A DNA stretch of 64,000 nucleotides, from NCBI RefSeq assembly GCF_003063455.1, contig NZ_NESN01000001.1:186001-250000 (forward strand), given 5' to 3'. Origin of the DNA: Limnohabitans parvus II-B4 (GTDB lineage Bacteria; Pseudomonadota; Gammaproteobacteria; Burkholderiales; Burkholderiaceae_C). This document shows, piece by piece, positions 10,062 to 19,683 of this stretch; position 1 is the first letter of the stretch; each line of letters begins with the position of its first letter. A program made the translations under genes and the position numbers. The notes under the pieces were generated by a model. The model was given only the letters and a program-made list of their open reading frames with translations, was not told the DNA's origin and did no database searches.

Positions 10062-10577
10062 TCATGAAAAATGAAGTGCTTCACTGCTCACCACCATCCC
10101 ATCGGGGTCTGCATAAAGCCAATCACCCGTTTGAACCTTTGTCCCCTGGACCAAGACAGGCCCTCCAGTTTGGCCTTGATCCGAACGCAATGTCGGCATC
10201 GGATTCAATCCCAATGCGCGAATACCGATGGGTAAAACCGAAATTTCAGCGAAGTCACGAACACAGCCATCCACCACCACGCCAGCCCAACCATTGCGCG
10301 CGGCGGCTGTTGCCAGATTGCCGCCCAACAAAGCCCGCTGCAATGAACCAGCCCCATCGACCACCAAGACACGGCCGTGCCCAGCAGACTCAACGGCCAA
10401 TTTGACGTGGCTGTTGTCTTCGTAGCATTTCACCGTCAAAACCTGGCCGTGAAAAGCGTGACGACCTCCGTAGTCTTTGAACAGTGGCGCAAGCACTCGG
10501 AATGCCCCCGAAGCGTCAGATTTGTGCGCATCGCAAAAATCACAAGTCGAAAAAACAGTGCTGGAGTTTGTCGTCAT
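10062..10577 (-). CDS. RraA-like protein / putative 4-hydroxy-4-methyl-2-oxoglutarate aldolase
   Basis: This 171-residue protein has the RraA/HMG-aldolase fold, recognised by the N-terminal STCDFCDA, GRVLVVDGAGSLQRALLGGNLA and the GWAGVVVDGCVRD motif that carries the metal and substrate ligands (G-N-L-A and R-D). Family members are either class II pyruvate aldolases or regulators of RNase E; the RD pair and loop composition suit an aldolase, but sequence alone rarely separates the two. It is a single gene on the minus strand, downstream of a spacer with a 10-bp inverted repeat. Confidence 0.8.
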   Translation of the reverse strand: MTTNSSTVFSTCDFCDAHKSDASGAFRVLAPLFKDYGGRHAFHGQVLTVKCYEDNSHVKLAVESAGHGRVLVVDGAGSLQRALLGGNLATAAARNGWAGVVVDGCVRDFAEISVLPIGIRALGLNPMPTLRSDQGQTGGPVLVQGTKVQTGDWLYADPDGMVVSSEALHFS

Positions 10578-10633
10578 ATCGGTTCATCCAAAAACAAGAA
10601 CCCACGCAGTTGAGATGACTTGACTTACACAGC

Positions 10634-10660
10634 GCATACGCACTGAGACGGTGCGTATGC
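10634..10660. repeat. 10-bp perfect inverted repeat upstream of the RraA-like and SWIB genes
   Basis: GCATACGCAC and GTGCGTATGC form a perfect inverted repeat with a 7-nt loop. It sits in the spacer between two divergent genes and lacks a T run. It could be an operator for either gene. Nothing else in this 249-nt spacer is clear to me. Confidence 0.4.
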
Positions 10661-10826
10661 GGCAACAGGAGGGACAAAAGCGCCTCATGGGGAACAAATC
10701 CGCAACAACCCCTATATAAAAATGATTTTTTAGCTTGGAATGTGCCTGTTTCTCCAGTAGCATGGGCATAGCTGAAACAAACTGTTACTCAGCGACGAAC
10801 CAACTTCCGATCAAAGGAATTTCACC

Positions 10827-11228
10827 ATGGCAACTGCGAAAAAAACCCCGGCAAAAAAAGCTGCACCCGCTAAAAAAGCAGCTCCGGCAACGAAAGCCGC
10901 TCCAGCAAAAAAAGCTGCAGCACCCGCTAAAAAAGTAGCGGCAAAAGCCCCCGCCAAAAAAGCGGCACCTGCTAAGAAGCGCACGCCCAATCCGGCCTTC
11001 ATGAAGGCTTTGACACCAAGCGCTGCTTTGGCTGCAGTTGTGGGCGCAACCCCACTGCCGCGCACTGAAGTGGTCAGCAAGATGTGGGTCTACATCAAGA
11101 AGCACAACCTGCAAGACAGCGTGAACCGTCGTGCGATCAACGCCGACGACAAACTCAAGGCTGTGTTCGGCAAGGCCCAAGTCACCATGTTTGAAATGGC
11201 TGGCCTGATCGGCAAGCACCTGAAGTAA
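10827..11228 (+). CDS. SWIB/MDM2 domain protein with histone H1-like N-terminal tail
   Basis: This 133-residue protein has two parts. Residues 1-47 are a low-complexity Lys/Ala/Pro tail built from repeats of the type APAKKA, like histone H1 tails, which should bind DNA or RNA non-specifically. Residues 50-133 form a SWIB domain (FMKALTPSAALAAVVG, MWVYIKKHNLQD, KAVFGKAQVTMFEMAGLI). SWIB domains are best known in eukaryotic chromatin remodelling but occur in chlamydiae and many beta-proteobacteria, where the role is unclear. A good ribosome-binding site (AAAGGA) precedes the ATG, and a strong terminator follows the stop. Confidence 0.88.
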   Translation: MATAKKTPAKKAAPAKKAAPATKAAPAKKAAAPAKKVAAKAPAKKAAPAKKRTPNPAFMKALTPSAALAAVVGATPLPRTEVVSKMWVYIKKHNLQDSVNRRAINADDKLKAVFGKAQVTMFEMAGLIGKHLK

Positions 11229-11242
11229 TTCAGACACTGACG

Positions 11243-11276
11243 CATGAAAAAACCCGCTTCGGCGGGTTTTTTCATG
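11243..11276. terminator. Bidirectional intrinsic terminator
   Basis: A near-perfect palindrome with stem ACCCGC/GCGGGT, a TTCG tetraloop and A/T runs on both sides. It ends the SWIB gene on the plus strand and can also act on the minus strand, although the ThDP enzyme gene stops slightly before it. Confidence 0.9.
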
Positions 11277-11315
11277 GCTACAGCAAAACTGGACCGAGGT
11301 GACCGATGCTGCAGA

Positions 11316-13013
11316 TCAAGCCTTTTGCTTGGCCAGTGCTGCCTGGGTGATGGCGTGCAAGGTGCCACGGGTGGTGATCACTTCGGGATCGAGCATCACC
11401 TCGATCAAGGTGCCTTCGGGGCGCGCCATCGCAGCCAAAAGCACGTCTTCGAATTGATGTGTTTTGTGAATGCGCACCCCGACATAACCGTAGGCCTGGG
11501 CCAAGGCCGTAAAGTCAGGATTCTTCAGCTGTGAGCCGGTGACGTGCGTGGGGTACTCACGCTCTTGGTGCATGCGGATCGTGCCGTACATGCCATTGTT
11601 CAAAACCAGAATGATGCTTTTGCCGCCGTGCTGCACAGCGGTTGCCAACTCTTGTCCATTCATTAAAAAATCACCATCACCGGCAATGGTGAAAGCCATG
11701 CGTCCGGTCAACACATTGGCGGCGATGCCTGCAGGAACCCCATAACCCATCGCACCGACAGTCGGGGCCAATTGCGTCTTGTGACCTTTGATCAAACCAT
11801 GGTGCTTGAAGAACCGGTGCATCCAGCTCGCAAAATTGCCAGCGCCATTGGTGAGCACCGCGTCGGCAGGCAAATGCTTTTGCAATACGGCCACGATCTC
11901 GGGCATGTCCACATCGCCGGGCAAGGTCTGTGGCTTCAAATTGTCCAGATAGCCTTGATGCGCCTGTCTCGTCCACTCGACCCAAGGCAACGTCGGCGGA
12001 GCCGTCAAAACCTCCAGGCTGCGTGCCGCTGCATTCATGGTGGAAAGGATCGCCAAGTCGGCTTGGTAAACACGGTTCAACTCTTCTGCGCTGCCATGAA
12101 TATGAACCAGCTTTTGAACAGTCTTGGGGGCCTGCAGCAAGGCGTACCCCCCGGTGGTCATTTCACCAAGGCGAGGGCCGATGGCCAAAATCAGGTCTGA
12201 CTCACGCACACATTGCGCCAAAGCCGGGCTGATGCCGATGCCCACGTCACCTGAATATTGGGGGTGGTGGTTGTCAAAGGTGTCCTGAAACCGGAACGCA
12301 TTGGCGACAGGCAATTGCCAGTTTTCAGCAAAACGCTGCAAGGCCTGAGCGGCTTGCACCGTCCACCCTCCGCCACCACAAATGACCAAAGGTTTTTGCG
12401 CCGCCAACAGCAGGTTTCGCAAATCGCGCAGAGCACCCGGATCACTCCAAGCCTGAACGGGCTCCACGCGCCCCAAGGCCTCGGCCTTGACGGGTCGGGT
12501 CAGCATGTCCTCTGGCAGCACCAAGACCACAGGACCGGGACGACCATTCATGGCCGTGGCAAAAGCACGTGCAATGTACTCTGGCAAGCGCTCGGGATCG
12601 TCCACCCGCTCGACCCGTTTGGCCATGCCTTTGGTCGATGGCCCGAAAAAATGGGTGTAATCCATTTCCTGAAAGGCCTCGCGATCGCGGGTGTCACTGG
12701 CCACATCACCCACAAAGAGCACCATGGGTGTGGAGTCTTGAAACGCCGTGTGCACGCCAATGGAAGCGTTGGTGGCACCTGGGCCCCGCGTCACAAAACA
12801 GATGCCTGGACGGCCAGTGAGTTTGCCTTGGGCTTCGGCCATGAAAGCCGCTCCGCCTTCTTGCCTGCAGGTCACAAAGCGAATGGCGTCACGGTGCAAG
12901 TGAAAGCCATCCAGCACGGCCAGATAACTTTCTCCGGGGACACCAAACGCATGGGTAACGCCTTGGGCCAGGAGGCATTCAACGAGCAGATGGCCAGCTA
13001 TTTTTGTGTTCAT
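11316..13013 (-). CDS. Thiamine diphosphate-dependent enzyme (acetolactate synthase-like)
   Basis: This 565-residue protein has the three-domain structure of ThDP decarboxylases and acetohydroxyacid synthases. The N-terminal PYR domain has GVPGESY and the cofactor-activating glutamate in CRQEGGAAFMA. The middle domain binds a nucleotide or is structural. The C-terminal PP domain has the ThDP/Mg motif GDGDFLMNGQELATA...LNNGMYG. It lacks a companion small subunit gene, so a catabolic or detoxifying 2-oxoacid enzyme is likelier than biosynthetic AHAS; the substrate is unknown. The ATG at 13013 fits the family start; in-frame upstream starts exist at 13043 and 13067. An MFS transporter gene lies just upstream on the same strand. 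Confidence 0.85.
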   Translation of the reverse strand: MNTKIAGHLLVECLLAQGVTHAFGVPGESYLAVLDGFHLHRDAIRFVTCRQEGGAAFMAEAQGKLTGRPGICFVTRGPGATNASIGVHTAFQDSTPMVLFVGDVASDTRDREAFQEMDYTHFFGPSTKGMAKRVERVDDPERLPEYIARAFATAMNGRPGPVVLVLPEDMLTRPVKAEALGRVEPVQAWSDPGALRDLRNLLLAAQKPLVICGGGGWTVQAAQALQRFAENWQLPVANAFRFQDTFDNHHPQYSGDVGIGISPALAQCVRESDLILAIGPRLGEMTTGGYALLQAPKTVQKLVHIHGSAEELNRVYQADLAILSTMNAAARSLEVLTAPPTLPWVEWTRQAHQGYLDNLKPQTLPGDVDMPEIVAVLQKHLPADAVLTNGAGNFASWMHRFFKHHGLIKGHKTQLAPTVGAMGYGVPAGIAANVLTGRMAFTIAGDGDFLMNGQELATAVQHGGKSIILVLNNGMYGTIRMHQEREYPTHVTGSQLKNPDFTALAQAYGYVGVRIHKTHQFEDVLLAAMARPEGTLIEVMLDPEVITTRGTLHAITQAALAKQKA

Positions 13014-13068
13014 GGGCACATTGTGCACAAGCCGCTCGGACATGGCTGTCGCCCGCGTTAGAGCCAAA

Positions 13069-14301
13069 TCATGTCTGTACAGAGGTCCGTCGCCCTACCC
13101 CGAGTGCGGCCCCCACGCTGAGTAAAAGGACCAAAGAAGCCCCCAACAAGGTCGCGCTGTACCAGCCTTTGTCCATCAGAACGCCAAAGACCAAAGGCGA
13201 CAAGGCAAACCCCACATCCAGCCCGGAATAGACCAAGCCATAGACTCGGCCAGTGGCCCCTTTGGGGGTCGCCTTTTTGATCATCAGATCGCGGCTGGGA
13301 CCACCGACACCAACAGCCAAACCCGTGGCCGCCAAAACCCACAAAGTCCCGATGTGACCAAACAGGCCACTGGCACACAAAGCCATCAGCACAGCGGCGC
13401 AGCTCATGCAAACGGCCACCACACGGTCACTCAGGGTCGGGAAACGAGCGGCCACAAAGCCACCCACCAACATACCGACAGCACCGAACAACATGTAAGC
13501 GGTCAAAGTCATGGAAGCCAGCTCCAGACTCACCCCATGCAGCTCTTTCAAGATGGGTACCGAAAAATTTTGCACCACAGCCAACGTGACTGTGGACAAC
13601 AGAAAAAAGCCAAAGCACCACCAAACCACAGGCAAGCGCATGAAAGCCAAGTCACTTTGCGCAGAACCCGATCCCAACGACTTCTGTGTGGTGGTCAACA
13701 AATGCGCCCGGTTCCAAACCAGCACCAACAAGACCAAGCCATAAACACAGGCTGCGGCAAGAAATGCATGACGCCAACCCCAAAGGGCAGTGGTCAATGT
13801 GAAAAACACAGGGGCCAGCGCCCAACCCAAATTACCGGTCAATCCGTGCACACTGAACGCATAGCCCAAGCGTGGTGAGGACACACGCTGGTTCAAGATG
13901 GTGAAGTCGACCGGATGAAATGGCGCATTGCCCAAGCCAGCCAAAACAGCCACACCCATGAGCGCAGCGTAGCTTTCAGCCATGAACGCCAATGAACAGG
14001 CGGCCATGAAAAGCACTTGCGAAATGAACAACACGGGACGGGCACCCACACGGTCGACAACAAAACCAGCAAACGCTTGTCCTGTACCCGAAACCACAAA
14101 AAACAGGGTGCTGAGCAAACCCAGTTCAGAGAAACTCCAGCCGAAATCCCGCATGAAAACCGGGAACATCAAGGGGAGTAAAAGATGGGAAAAATGCGAG
14201 CTGGCGTGCGCCATACCCACCAATCCCATCACCTTGGCATCGTTGCGCCAAGGGGTGGCGACAACGCCCGAAGAAGCCAATTGCATAAGTGTCACATTCA
14301 T
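13069..14301 (-). CDS. MFS transporter
   Basis: This 410-residue protein has about twelve hydrophobic segments and the MFS loop motif GFVVDRVGARPVL after the second helix. It belongs to the drug/organic-acid exporter type of the major facilitator superfamily in the inner membrane. The ATG at 14301 (MNVTLMQLA) was preferred over the start at 14349. It lies about 55 nt upstream of the ThDP enzyme, so the two may form an operon in which the transporter moves the enzyme's substrate or product; this is an inference from position only. Confidence 0.85.
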   Translation of the reverse strand: MNVTLMQLASSGVVATPWRNDAKVMGLVGMAHASSHFSHLLLPLMFPVFMRDFGWSFSELGLLSTLFFVVSGTGQAFAGFVVDRVGARPVLFISQVLFMAACSLAFMAESYAALMGVAVLAGLGNAPFHPVDFTILNQRVSSPRLGYAFSVHGLTGNLGWALAPVFFTLTTALWGWRHAFLAAACVYGLVLLVLVWNRAHLLTTTQKSLGSGSAQSDLAFMRLPVVWWCFGFFLLSTVTLAVVQNFSVPILKELHGVSLELASMTLTAYMLFGAVGMLVGGFVAARFPTLSDRVVAVCMSCAAVLMALCASGLFGHIGTLWVLAATGLAVGVGGPSRDLMIKKATPKGATGRVYGLVYSGLDVGFALSPLVFGVLMDKGWYSATLLGASLVLLLSVGAALGVGRRTSVQT

Positions 14302-14377
14302 TTCAGAGCAACGGCATGACCGTTCCGGAACTGAACGCATCCACCTCATTGCTCTGAATGAAGTTTAGCCTTGAAAG

Positions 14378-14403
14378 ACCAAGGGGGCTGATTCAGCCCT
14401 CTT
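14378..14403 (-). terminator. Hairpin downstream of clpB
   Basis: An inverted repeat of the form AGGG(G)GCTGA/TCAGCC(C)TCT stands between the clpB stop and the MFS gene start. It has only a short T-rich tail on the minus strand, so its strength as a clpB terminator is uncertain. Confidence 0.4.
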
Positions 14404-14420
14404 GTTTCAAAGAGTTCGAC

Positions 14421-17027
14421 TCAAGCGTTGGCTTCAATCACCTTGAAATCGAACTGTCCTGGGTGTCGCACCGGGTCAACCGACACCTCGATCTGACACT
14501 TCGGCGGAAAGCGCCCTTCCAGCAACAAACGGGACAAGGGGTTCTCCAACCGTTGCTGAATGGCCCTTTTGAGCGGACGAGCACCAAACACCGGATCAAA
14601 ACCCACTTTGGCCAATTCGGACAGGGCAGCAGGACTGACTTCCAGGTTCAAGTCCATGCGCATCAACCGGTCCTTGAGCACTTGCAACTGGATCGATGCG
14701 ATGGATGCGATGTGGTCGGCATCGAGACCGTGGAACACCACCGTTTCGTCAATGCGGTTCAAGAACTCAGGCCGGAAATGGGTCTTCAGTTCATCCCACA
14801 CCGCATCCTTGATGTCTTCAGCAGGCTGCCCCGCCATCGACTGAATCAGGTGAGAGCCCAGGTTCGAGGTCATCACGATCACGGTATTCTTGAAGTCAAC
14901 CGTACGCCCTTGTCCATCGGTCAAACGGCCATCGTCCAACACCTGCAACAAGATATTGAAAACATCTGGGTGTGCCTTTTCAACCTCATCGAGCAAAAGC
15001 ACGCTGTAGGGTTTGCGACGCACCGCTTCGGTCAGGTACCCACCCTCTTCGTAACCCACATAGCCCGGAGGTGCACCGATCAAGCGGGCCACGGAGTGCT
15101 TCTCCATGAACTCGCTCATGTCAACACGGATCAGGTGGTCCTCGCTGTCAAAGAGAAAGCCCGCCAAGGCTTTGCAAAGCTCGGTCTTGCCCACGCCTGT
15201 GGGGCCCAAGAACAAGAAAGAACCGGTTGGCCGGTTGGGATCGGACAGGCCCGAGCGCGAACGGCGGATGGCGTTGGCCACAGCGGAAATGGCCTCGTCT
15301 TGCCCTACCACGCGCTGGTGCAACTTGTCTTCCATCTGCAGCAGTTTTTCGCGCTCACCTTGCATCATTTTGGAGACAGGAATACCGGTTGCGCGGGACA
15401 CAACTTCGGCAATTTCTTCGGCACCGACCTGGGTGCGCAACAAACGGTGAACGGGTTTTTCACCGGGTGCAGCCTCTTTGGCCTGCACGTCCTTGAGCGT
15501 TTTTTCAAGTGCGGGCAACTTGCCGTATTGCAGCTCGGCCACTTTGTTGAAATCGCCCTTGCGGGTCAGGTCCTCAATTTGCTGACGCAACTGGTCAATC
15601 TGCTCGCGCACCTGCTGGCCACCTTGCGCCTGGGCTTTTTCAGCCTGCCAAATCTCTTCAAGGTCGGCCGCCTCTTTTTTGAGCTTGACGATCTCTTCTT
15701 CGATCAAGGCAAAGCGTTTTTGTGAAGCCTCATCGTGCTCTTTGCGCACGGCTTCGCGCTCAATCTGCAACTGAATCAAACGGCGGTCCAGTTTGTCCAT
15801 GACCTCGGGTTTGGAGTCGATTTCGATCTTGATCTTGGCGGCAGCCTCATCAATCAGGTCAATCGCCTTGTCCGGCAAGAACCGGTCGGTGATGTAGCGG
15901 TGGCTCAGTTCAGCCGCGGCCACGATGGCGGGGTCGGTGATGTCCACGCCATGGTGAATTTCGTACTTCTCTTGCAAACCCCGCAAGATGGCGATGGTGG
16001 CTTCAACCGTGGGCTCGTTGACCAAGATTTTCTGAAACCGTCGCTCCAAAGCGGCATCTTTTTCGATGTACTTGCGGTATTCGTCCAGCGTCGTGGCCCC
16101 CACGCAATGCAACTCGCCTCTGGCCAAGGCCGGCTTGAGCATATTGCCAGCATCCATGGCGCCTTCGGCCTTGCCCGCACCGACCATGGTGTGCAGCTCG
16201 TCAATGAACACAATGGTTTGGCCTTCGTCTTTCGCCAGCTCACTCAGCACGGTTTTGAGGCGCTCTTCAAACTCGCCCCGGAATTTAGCCCCCGCCAGCA
16301 AAGCGGCCATGTCAAGCGACAGCACGCGCTTGCCCTTGAGCGAATCGGGTACCTCGCCCGCCACGATGCGCTGGGCCAAGCCTTCGACAATCGCGGTCTT
16401 GCCCACGCCAGGCTCCCCAATCAAGACCGGGTTGTTTTTGGTGCGGCGCTGCAAAACCTGAATGGCGCGGCGAATTTCGTCGTCGCGGCCAATGACCGGG
16501 TCGAGCTTGCCAAGCCGCGCGCGCTCGGTCAGGTCAATGCAGTATTTTTTGAGTGCTTCGCGCTGACCCTCGGCGTCGGCATTGCCGACCGTTTGCCCTC
16601 CCCGCACGGCATCAATCGCCGTCTCTAAGCTTTTGCGGCTCAGGCCATGCTCTTTGGCCAAGCGACCGATATCGCCCTTGTTGTCGGCAATGGCCAGCAA
16701 GAACAATTCGCTGGCGATGAAGGCGTCACCCCGCTTGATGGACTCTTTTTCTGCACCTTGGAGCAACTTGGCCAGTTCAGGCCCCACCTGAACCTGGTCT
16801 TGCCCGGTGACTTGCGGCAAGCGCCCCACGGCGGCTTCCGCCGCCATGAGCAAGCCTTGCACCTGCACACCCGCACGTAAAAGCAGGGCTTTAGGGCCCT
16901 CATCCTGCTTGAGCATGGCCACCAAAACGTGAGCAGGCTCTATGTAGGCATGGTCACGGCCCAAGGCCAGCGACTGGGCATCAGACAGGGCTTCGTGAAA
17001 TTTGCTTGTCAATTTATCAAGGCGCAT
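14421..17027 (-). CDS. clpB: ATP-dependent disaggregase ClpB
   Basis: This 868-residue Hsp100 chaperone forms hexameric rings that, with DnaK, pull proteins out of aggregates after heat stress. It has an N-domain (1-145), a first AAA+ module with Walker [14 protein letters not shown] and Walker B (TIVFIDELH), a coiled-coil M-domain (about 410-520, [10 protein letters not shown] region), and a second AAA+ module with [13 protein letters not shown]. There is no ClpP-docking IGF/L loop, as expected for ClpB rather than ClpA. The ATG at 17027 ([10 protein letters not shown]) gives the normal length. A sigma-32-like promoter stands upstream. Confidence 0.97.
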   Translation of the reverse strand: MRLDKLTSKFHEALSDAQSLALGRDHAYIEPAHVLVAMLKQDEGPKALLLRAGVQVQGLLMAAEAAVGRLPQVTGQDQVQVGPELAKLLQGAEKESIKRGDAFIASELFLLAIADNKGDIGRLAKEHGLSRKSLETAIDAVRGGQTVGNADAEGQREALKKYCIDLTERARLGKLDPVIGRDDEIRRAIQVLQRRTKNNPVLIGEPGVGKTAIVEGLAQRIVAGEVPDSLKGKRVLSLDMAALLAGAKFRGEFEERLKTVLSELAKDEGQTIVFIDELHTMVGAGKAEGAMDAGNMLKPALARGELHCVGATTLDEYRKYIEKDAALERRFQKILVNEPTVEATIAILRGLQEKYEIHHGVDITDPAIVAAAELSHRYITDRFLPDKAIDLIDEAAAKIKIEIDSKPEVMDKLDRRLIQLQIEREAVRKEHDEASQKRFALIEEEIVKLKKEAADLEEIWQAEKAQAQGGQQVREQIDQLRQQIEDLTRKGDFNKVAELQYGKLPALEKTLKDVQAKEAAPGEKPVHRLLRTQVGAEEIAEVVSRATGIPVSKMMQGEREKLLQMEDKLHQRVVGQDEAISAVANAIRRSRSGLSDPNRPTGSFLFLGPTGVGKTELCKALAGFLFDSEDHLIRVDMSEFMEKHSVARLIGAPPGYVGYEEGGYLTEAVRRKPYSVLLLDEVEKAHPDVFNILLQVLDDGRLTDGQGRTVDFKNTVIVMTSNLGSHLIQSMAGQPAEDIKDAVWDELKTHFRPEFLNRIDETVVFHGLDADHIASIASIQLQVLKDRLMRMDLNLEVSPAALSELAKVGFDPVFGARPLKRAIQQRLENPLSRLLLEGRFPPKCQIEVSVDPVRHPGQFDFKVIEANA

Positions 17028-17046
17028 GAATATTCTCCAATAAGCG

Positions 17047-17076
17047 CTATCTTGGGGGGCATTGCCCATTTTCAAG
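17047..17076 (-). promoter_or_regulatory. Putative heat-shock (sigma-32) promoter of clpB
   Basis: On the minus strand CTTGAAA (17076-17070) is followed 12 nt later by CCCCAAGAT, close to the sigma-32 consensus CTTGAAA-N11-15-CCCCATNT, with an ATG 20-30 nt downstream. This fits the known heat-shock control of clpB. The -10 half deviates at one or two positions. Confidence 0.6.
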
Positions 17077-17114
17077 GCTTGGGGGGCATGGGCGTATTGC
17101 CTAAAATCAAGGGC

Positions 17115-17666
17115 ATGAACATTCACCAGTTGTCCGTCAGCTACGACGAACGCCAAGATCGGCTCTTGCTCCGACTGAACACCCAAGCCGGTCAGGAGTT
17201 CCGGTTCTGGCTGACGCGTCGCATGGCCACTCGGCTGCTGCCGGCCATGGATCAATCCATTGTCCGGCTCGAGGCTTCACAACCAGGCATGGCCGCCGCG
17301 GATGCGCCAACGCAACACATGCTGACCGAACTCAAACGGAATGCATTCTTGCAAACCGCTGATTTTTCAACACCCTATTCGGCTGAGCCCCAGCAATTGC
17401 CTCTGGGAGACGAACCATTTTTGATCACCGATGCACACCTGACTCTGCAAGCCAATGGCAGCTTGCAGATCATCTTTCAAAAGAAAATGGCCGGAGCAAC
17501 CCCCTCTTGCCAACTGACCTTACAAGTCACGTTGGTCCACGGCATGATCCATCTGATTCGCCAATGCATGGCCAATGCCGATTGGGGTCTTGTGGCCCAA
17601 AGCACAGAACACCGCTCTGAAGATGCACCTGAAACGCCCTTGAAGGCGCAGGTTTACAAACACTGA
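17115..17666 (+). CDS. Conserved hypothetical protein
   Basis: This 183-residue protein begins [20 protein letters not shown]. No catalytic motif, signal peptide or membrane segment is seen. The N-terminal part alternates charged and hydrophobic residues as in a beta-sheet domain. I do not recognise the family; similar proteins appear next to clpB or in burkholderial core regions, but this is from general memory. It is transcribed divergently from clpB, sharing a spacer of under 90 nt that holds the heat-shock-like promoter. The ATG at 17115 was chosen because upstream in-frame starts run into clpB. Confidence 0.65.
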   Translation: MNIHQLSVSYDERQDRLLLRLNTQAGQEFRFWLTRRMATRLLPAMDQSIVRLEASQPGMAAADAPTQHMLTELKRNAFLQTADFSTPYSAEPQQLPLGDEPFLITDAHLTLQANGSLQIIFQKKMAGATPSCQLTLQVTLVHGMIHLIRQCMANADWGLVAQSTEHRSEDAPETPLKAQVYKH

Positions 17667-17676
17667 AGTGACGCCG

Positions 17677-18165
17677 TCAGGCGTTCTTGCCTTCAATGCC
17701 CCAGCGGGCCAACGCGGCATCATCGGACACGCGGGCATCGACCCATTGCGCACCTTGGGGTGTTTGCTCTTTTTTCCAAAACGGTGCCTGCGTCTTCAGG
17801 TAGTCCATCAAAAACTCACAGGCTTTGAAGCTTTCCCCCCGGTGCGCCGAGGTCACCGCGACAAACACAATCTGGTCAGCAGGCAAAAGACGCCCGACGC
17901 GGTGCACCACGCGAGCCGCATAAAAATCGAAGCGTTTGTGCGCCTCCTCGATCATGCTTTCGATCGATTTTTCCGTCATGCCGGGGTAATGCTCCAGCTC
18001 CATGGCCTGCACTTCATCTTGGGCAACCCCCGTTAAAGCCCGGGTATCGCGCACCGTGCCCACAAAGCTGCACACGGCCCCGACACGCAAATCTTGCGCC
18101 CGCAAGGCCGTCAGTTCTTGAGAGACATCGAAGTCTTCGGTTTGAATCGCCACGTTTGGGAGCAT
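17677..18165 (-). CDS. moaE: Molybdopterin synthase catalytic subunit
   Basis: This 162-residue protein is the large subunit of molybdopterin synthase, which with MoaD inserts the dithiolene sulfurs into precursor Z (cPMP). Family motifs are GAVCSFVGTVRD, ALELEHYPGM-like AMELEHYPGMTEKS, VHRVGRLLPAD, VTSAHRGESFKACEFLMDYLK and a final WKKEQ. Active-site Lys residues are in the last two. It starts at 18165 (MLPNVAIQ) and follows moaD by 5 nt, at the end of the moeA-moaD-moaE unit. Confidence 0.93.
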   Translation of the reverse strand: MLPNVAIQTEDFDVSQELTALRAQDLRVGAVCSFVGTVRDTRALTGVAQDEVQAMELEHYPGMTEKSIESMIEEAHKRFDFYAARVVHRVGRLLPADQIVFVAVTSAHRGESFKACEFLMDYLKTQAPFWKKEQTPQGAQWVDARVSDDAALARWGIEGKNA

Positions 18166-18170
18166 GGTCG

Positions 18171-18422
18171 TTATCCTCCCGTGACGGGTGGGAAAAATGC
18201 CACTTCGCAATCGCCCGTCAGCAGAGTGGCGTCGTTCGCCATCACCTGATTGACGGCGACACGCACGGGGCGTCCGATGGCCAGACACTCCGCATGAGCA
18301 CCCCCACGCGAGATCAGTTGTTGCCTGAAGCTGGCCACGTTGTCGCAGTCCGTTTCCACCGATTCACTGGCCACGCCAATGGTTTCGCGCAAAGAAGCAA
18401 AGTAACGCACCTGAATCTTCAT
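18171..18422 (-). CDS. moaD: Molybdopterin synthase sulfur carrier subunit
   Basis: This 83-residue ubiquitin-like protein ends in the expected Gly-Gly (FFPPVTGG), whose C-terminus is adenylated and thiocarboxylated to deliver sulfur to MoaE. The start ATG at 18422 overlaps the moeA stop by 4 nt (ATGA), which signals translational coupling. The N-terminus MKIQVRYFASLRE is typical of the family. Confidence 0.92.
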   Translation of the reverse strand: MKIQVRYFASLRETIGVASESVETDCDNVASFRQQLISRGGAHAECLAIGRPVRVAVNQVMANDATLLTGDCEVAFFPPVTGG

Positions 18423-19678
18423 GACAACCACTCCGCAAATGGCCAGAAACTGACGAGATCGCCGTGGGCAATGGTTTGGCCAGCGGGGTTGTCCACCACA
18501 CCATCGCCCCAAACGACCGACGTCAGGACGCCCGAGCTTTGGTTGGGGAAGAGATCCAAGCCGCCTTGAGCATTGCGCCGAACGCGCAAAAATTCACGCC
18601 GTTTATCCGCCTTGGGCACGTCAAAATGAGCGGGCACTGGCATGCACACAGGCGCCCTTTGCTCGGCGCCCTGCAACGCCAAAATCACAGGCTTGACCAA
18701 AAGCAAAAAAGTCATGAAGCTCGACACAGGGTTACCCGGCAAGCCCACAAAATGCGCCATGCCGGGTGCTGATTCGCGGCGCACATGGCCATAGGCAAAG
18801 GGTTTTCCGGGTTTCATGGCAATTTGCCAGAGCGCCAAAGCCCCCAAAGCTTGCACAGCTGGTTTGACATGGTCCTCTTCACCCACTGAAACACCACCAC
18901 TGGTCACAATCAGATCGTGGTGATCGGCGGCGGTTTTGAGGGCCGCAATGGTGGCTTCACGGCGGTCAGGAACAATGCCCAGATCGCTCACCTCGCAACC
19001 CAAGCGGTGCAACAAAGCCCGCAAAAAAAACCGGTTGGAGTTGTAAATGGCCCCGGGGGGCATGTCTGCAGGCGCCACTTCCCCCGGCATGACCAGTTCA
19101 TCGCCCGTTGAAAACAAGGCCACTTTGGGCCGAGACATGACCTCAAGATGTGCCAAACCCAAGCTGGCCGCCAAACCCAGTTCAGCAGGTCCGAGTTTTT
19201 GCCCCCGCTTCAACACGGCATCGCCCATGCGGACGTCTTCGCCGCTGCGGCGCACCCACTGCCCCGCAGCGGCAGGGGCCAAGAAACGAACCCGATTGGG
19301 GGCATCTGCAGACATTGGCTCGGTTTGCTCTTGCATCACGATGGCATCTGCACCGGGCGGCACTGGCGCGCCCGTGAAAATGCGAGCGGCTTCCCCGGGC
19401 AACAAGGGTTGCCCAAAATGACCTGCTGCAATGCGTTGTGTCACCGTCAATTCGATGCCGGCTTCCTGCACATCGGTGCTGCGGACGGCATACCCATCCA
19501 TGGACGAGTTGTCAAAAGCAGGCACCTGCAAGGCCGAGACCAAGTCTTGCGCCAGAATGCGGCCGTCAGCATCCAGTGTGGCCACAGACTCGACCCCCAT
19601 TAAAGGGCTGATTTGTGCTAACAGCGTCTTCAGCGCTTCATCAAGTGACATCAAAGGTGCGCGTGGGGCTGTGGTCAT
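18419..19678 (-). CDS. moeA: Molybdopterin molybdenumtransferase
   Basis: This 419-residue enzyme ligates molybdate to adenylated molybdopterin, the last step of molybdenum cofactor synthesis. Motifs include AFDNSSMDGYAV, IFTGAPVPPGADAIVMQE, the molybdopterin-binding TSGGVSVGEEDHVKP and GLPGNPVSSF. The length is normal (about 410). It sits 5 nt downstream of thrC and overlaps moaD, so threonine and molybdopterin genes share one minus-strand transcript here. Confidence 0.95.
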   Translation of the reverse strand: MTTAPRAPLMSLDEALKTLLAQISPLMGVESVATLDADGRILAQDLVSALQVPAFDNSSMDGYAVRSTDVQEAGIELTVTQRIAAGHFGQPLLPGEAARIFTGAPVPPGADAIVMQEQTEPMSADAPNRVRFLAPAAAGQWVRRSGEDVRMGDAVLKRGQKLGPAELGLAASLGLAHLEVMSRPKVALFSTGDELVMPGEVAPADMPPGAIYNSNRFFLRALLHRLGCEVSDLGIVPDRREATIAALKTAADHHDLIVTSGGVSVGEEDHVKPAVQALGALALWQIAMKPGKPFAYGHVRRESAPGMAHFVGLPGNPVSSFMTFLLLVKPVILALQGAEQRAPVCMPVPAHFDVPKADKRREFLRVRRNAQGGLDLFPNQSSGVLTSVVWGDGVVDNPAGQTIAHGDLVSFWPFAEWLS

Positions 19679-19683
19679 GAAAT

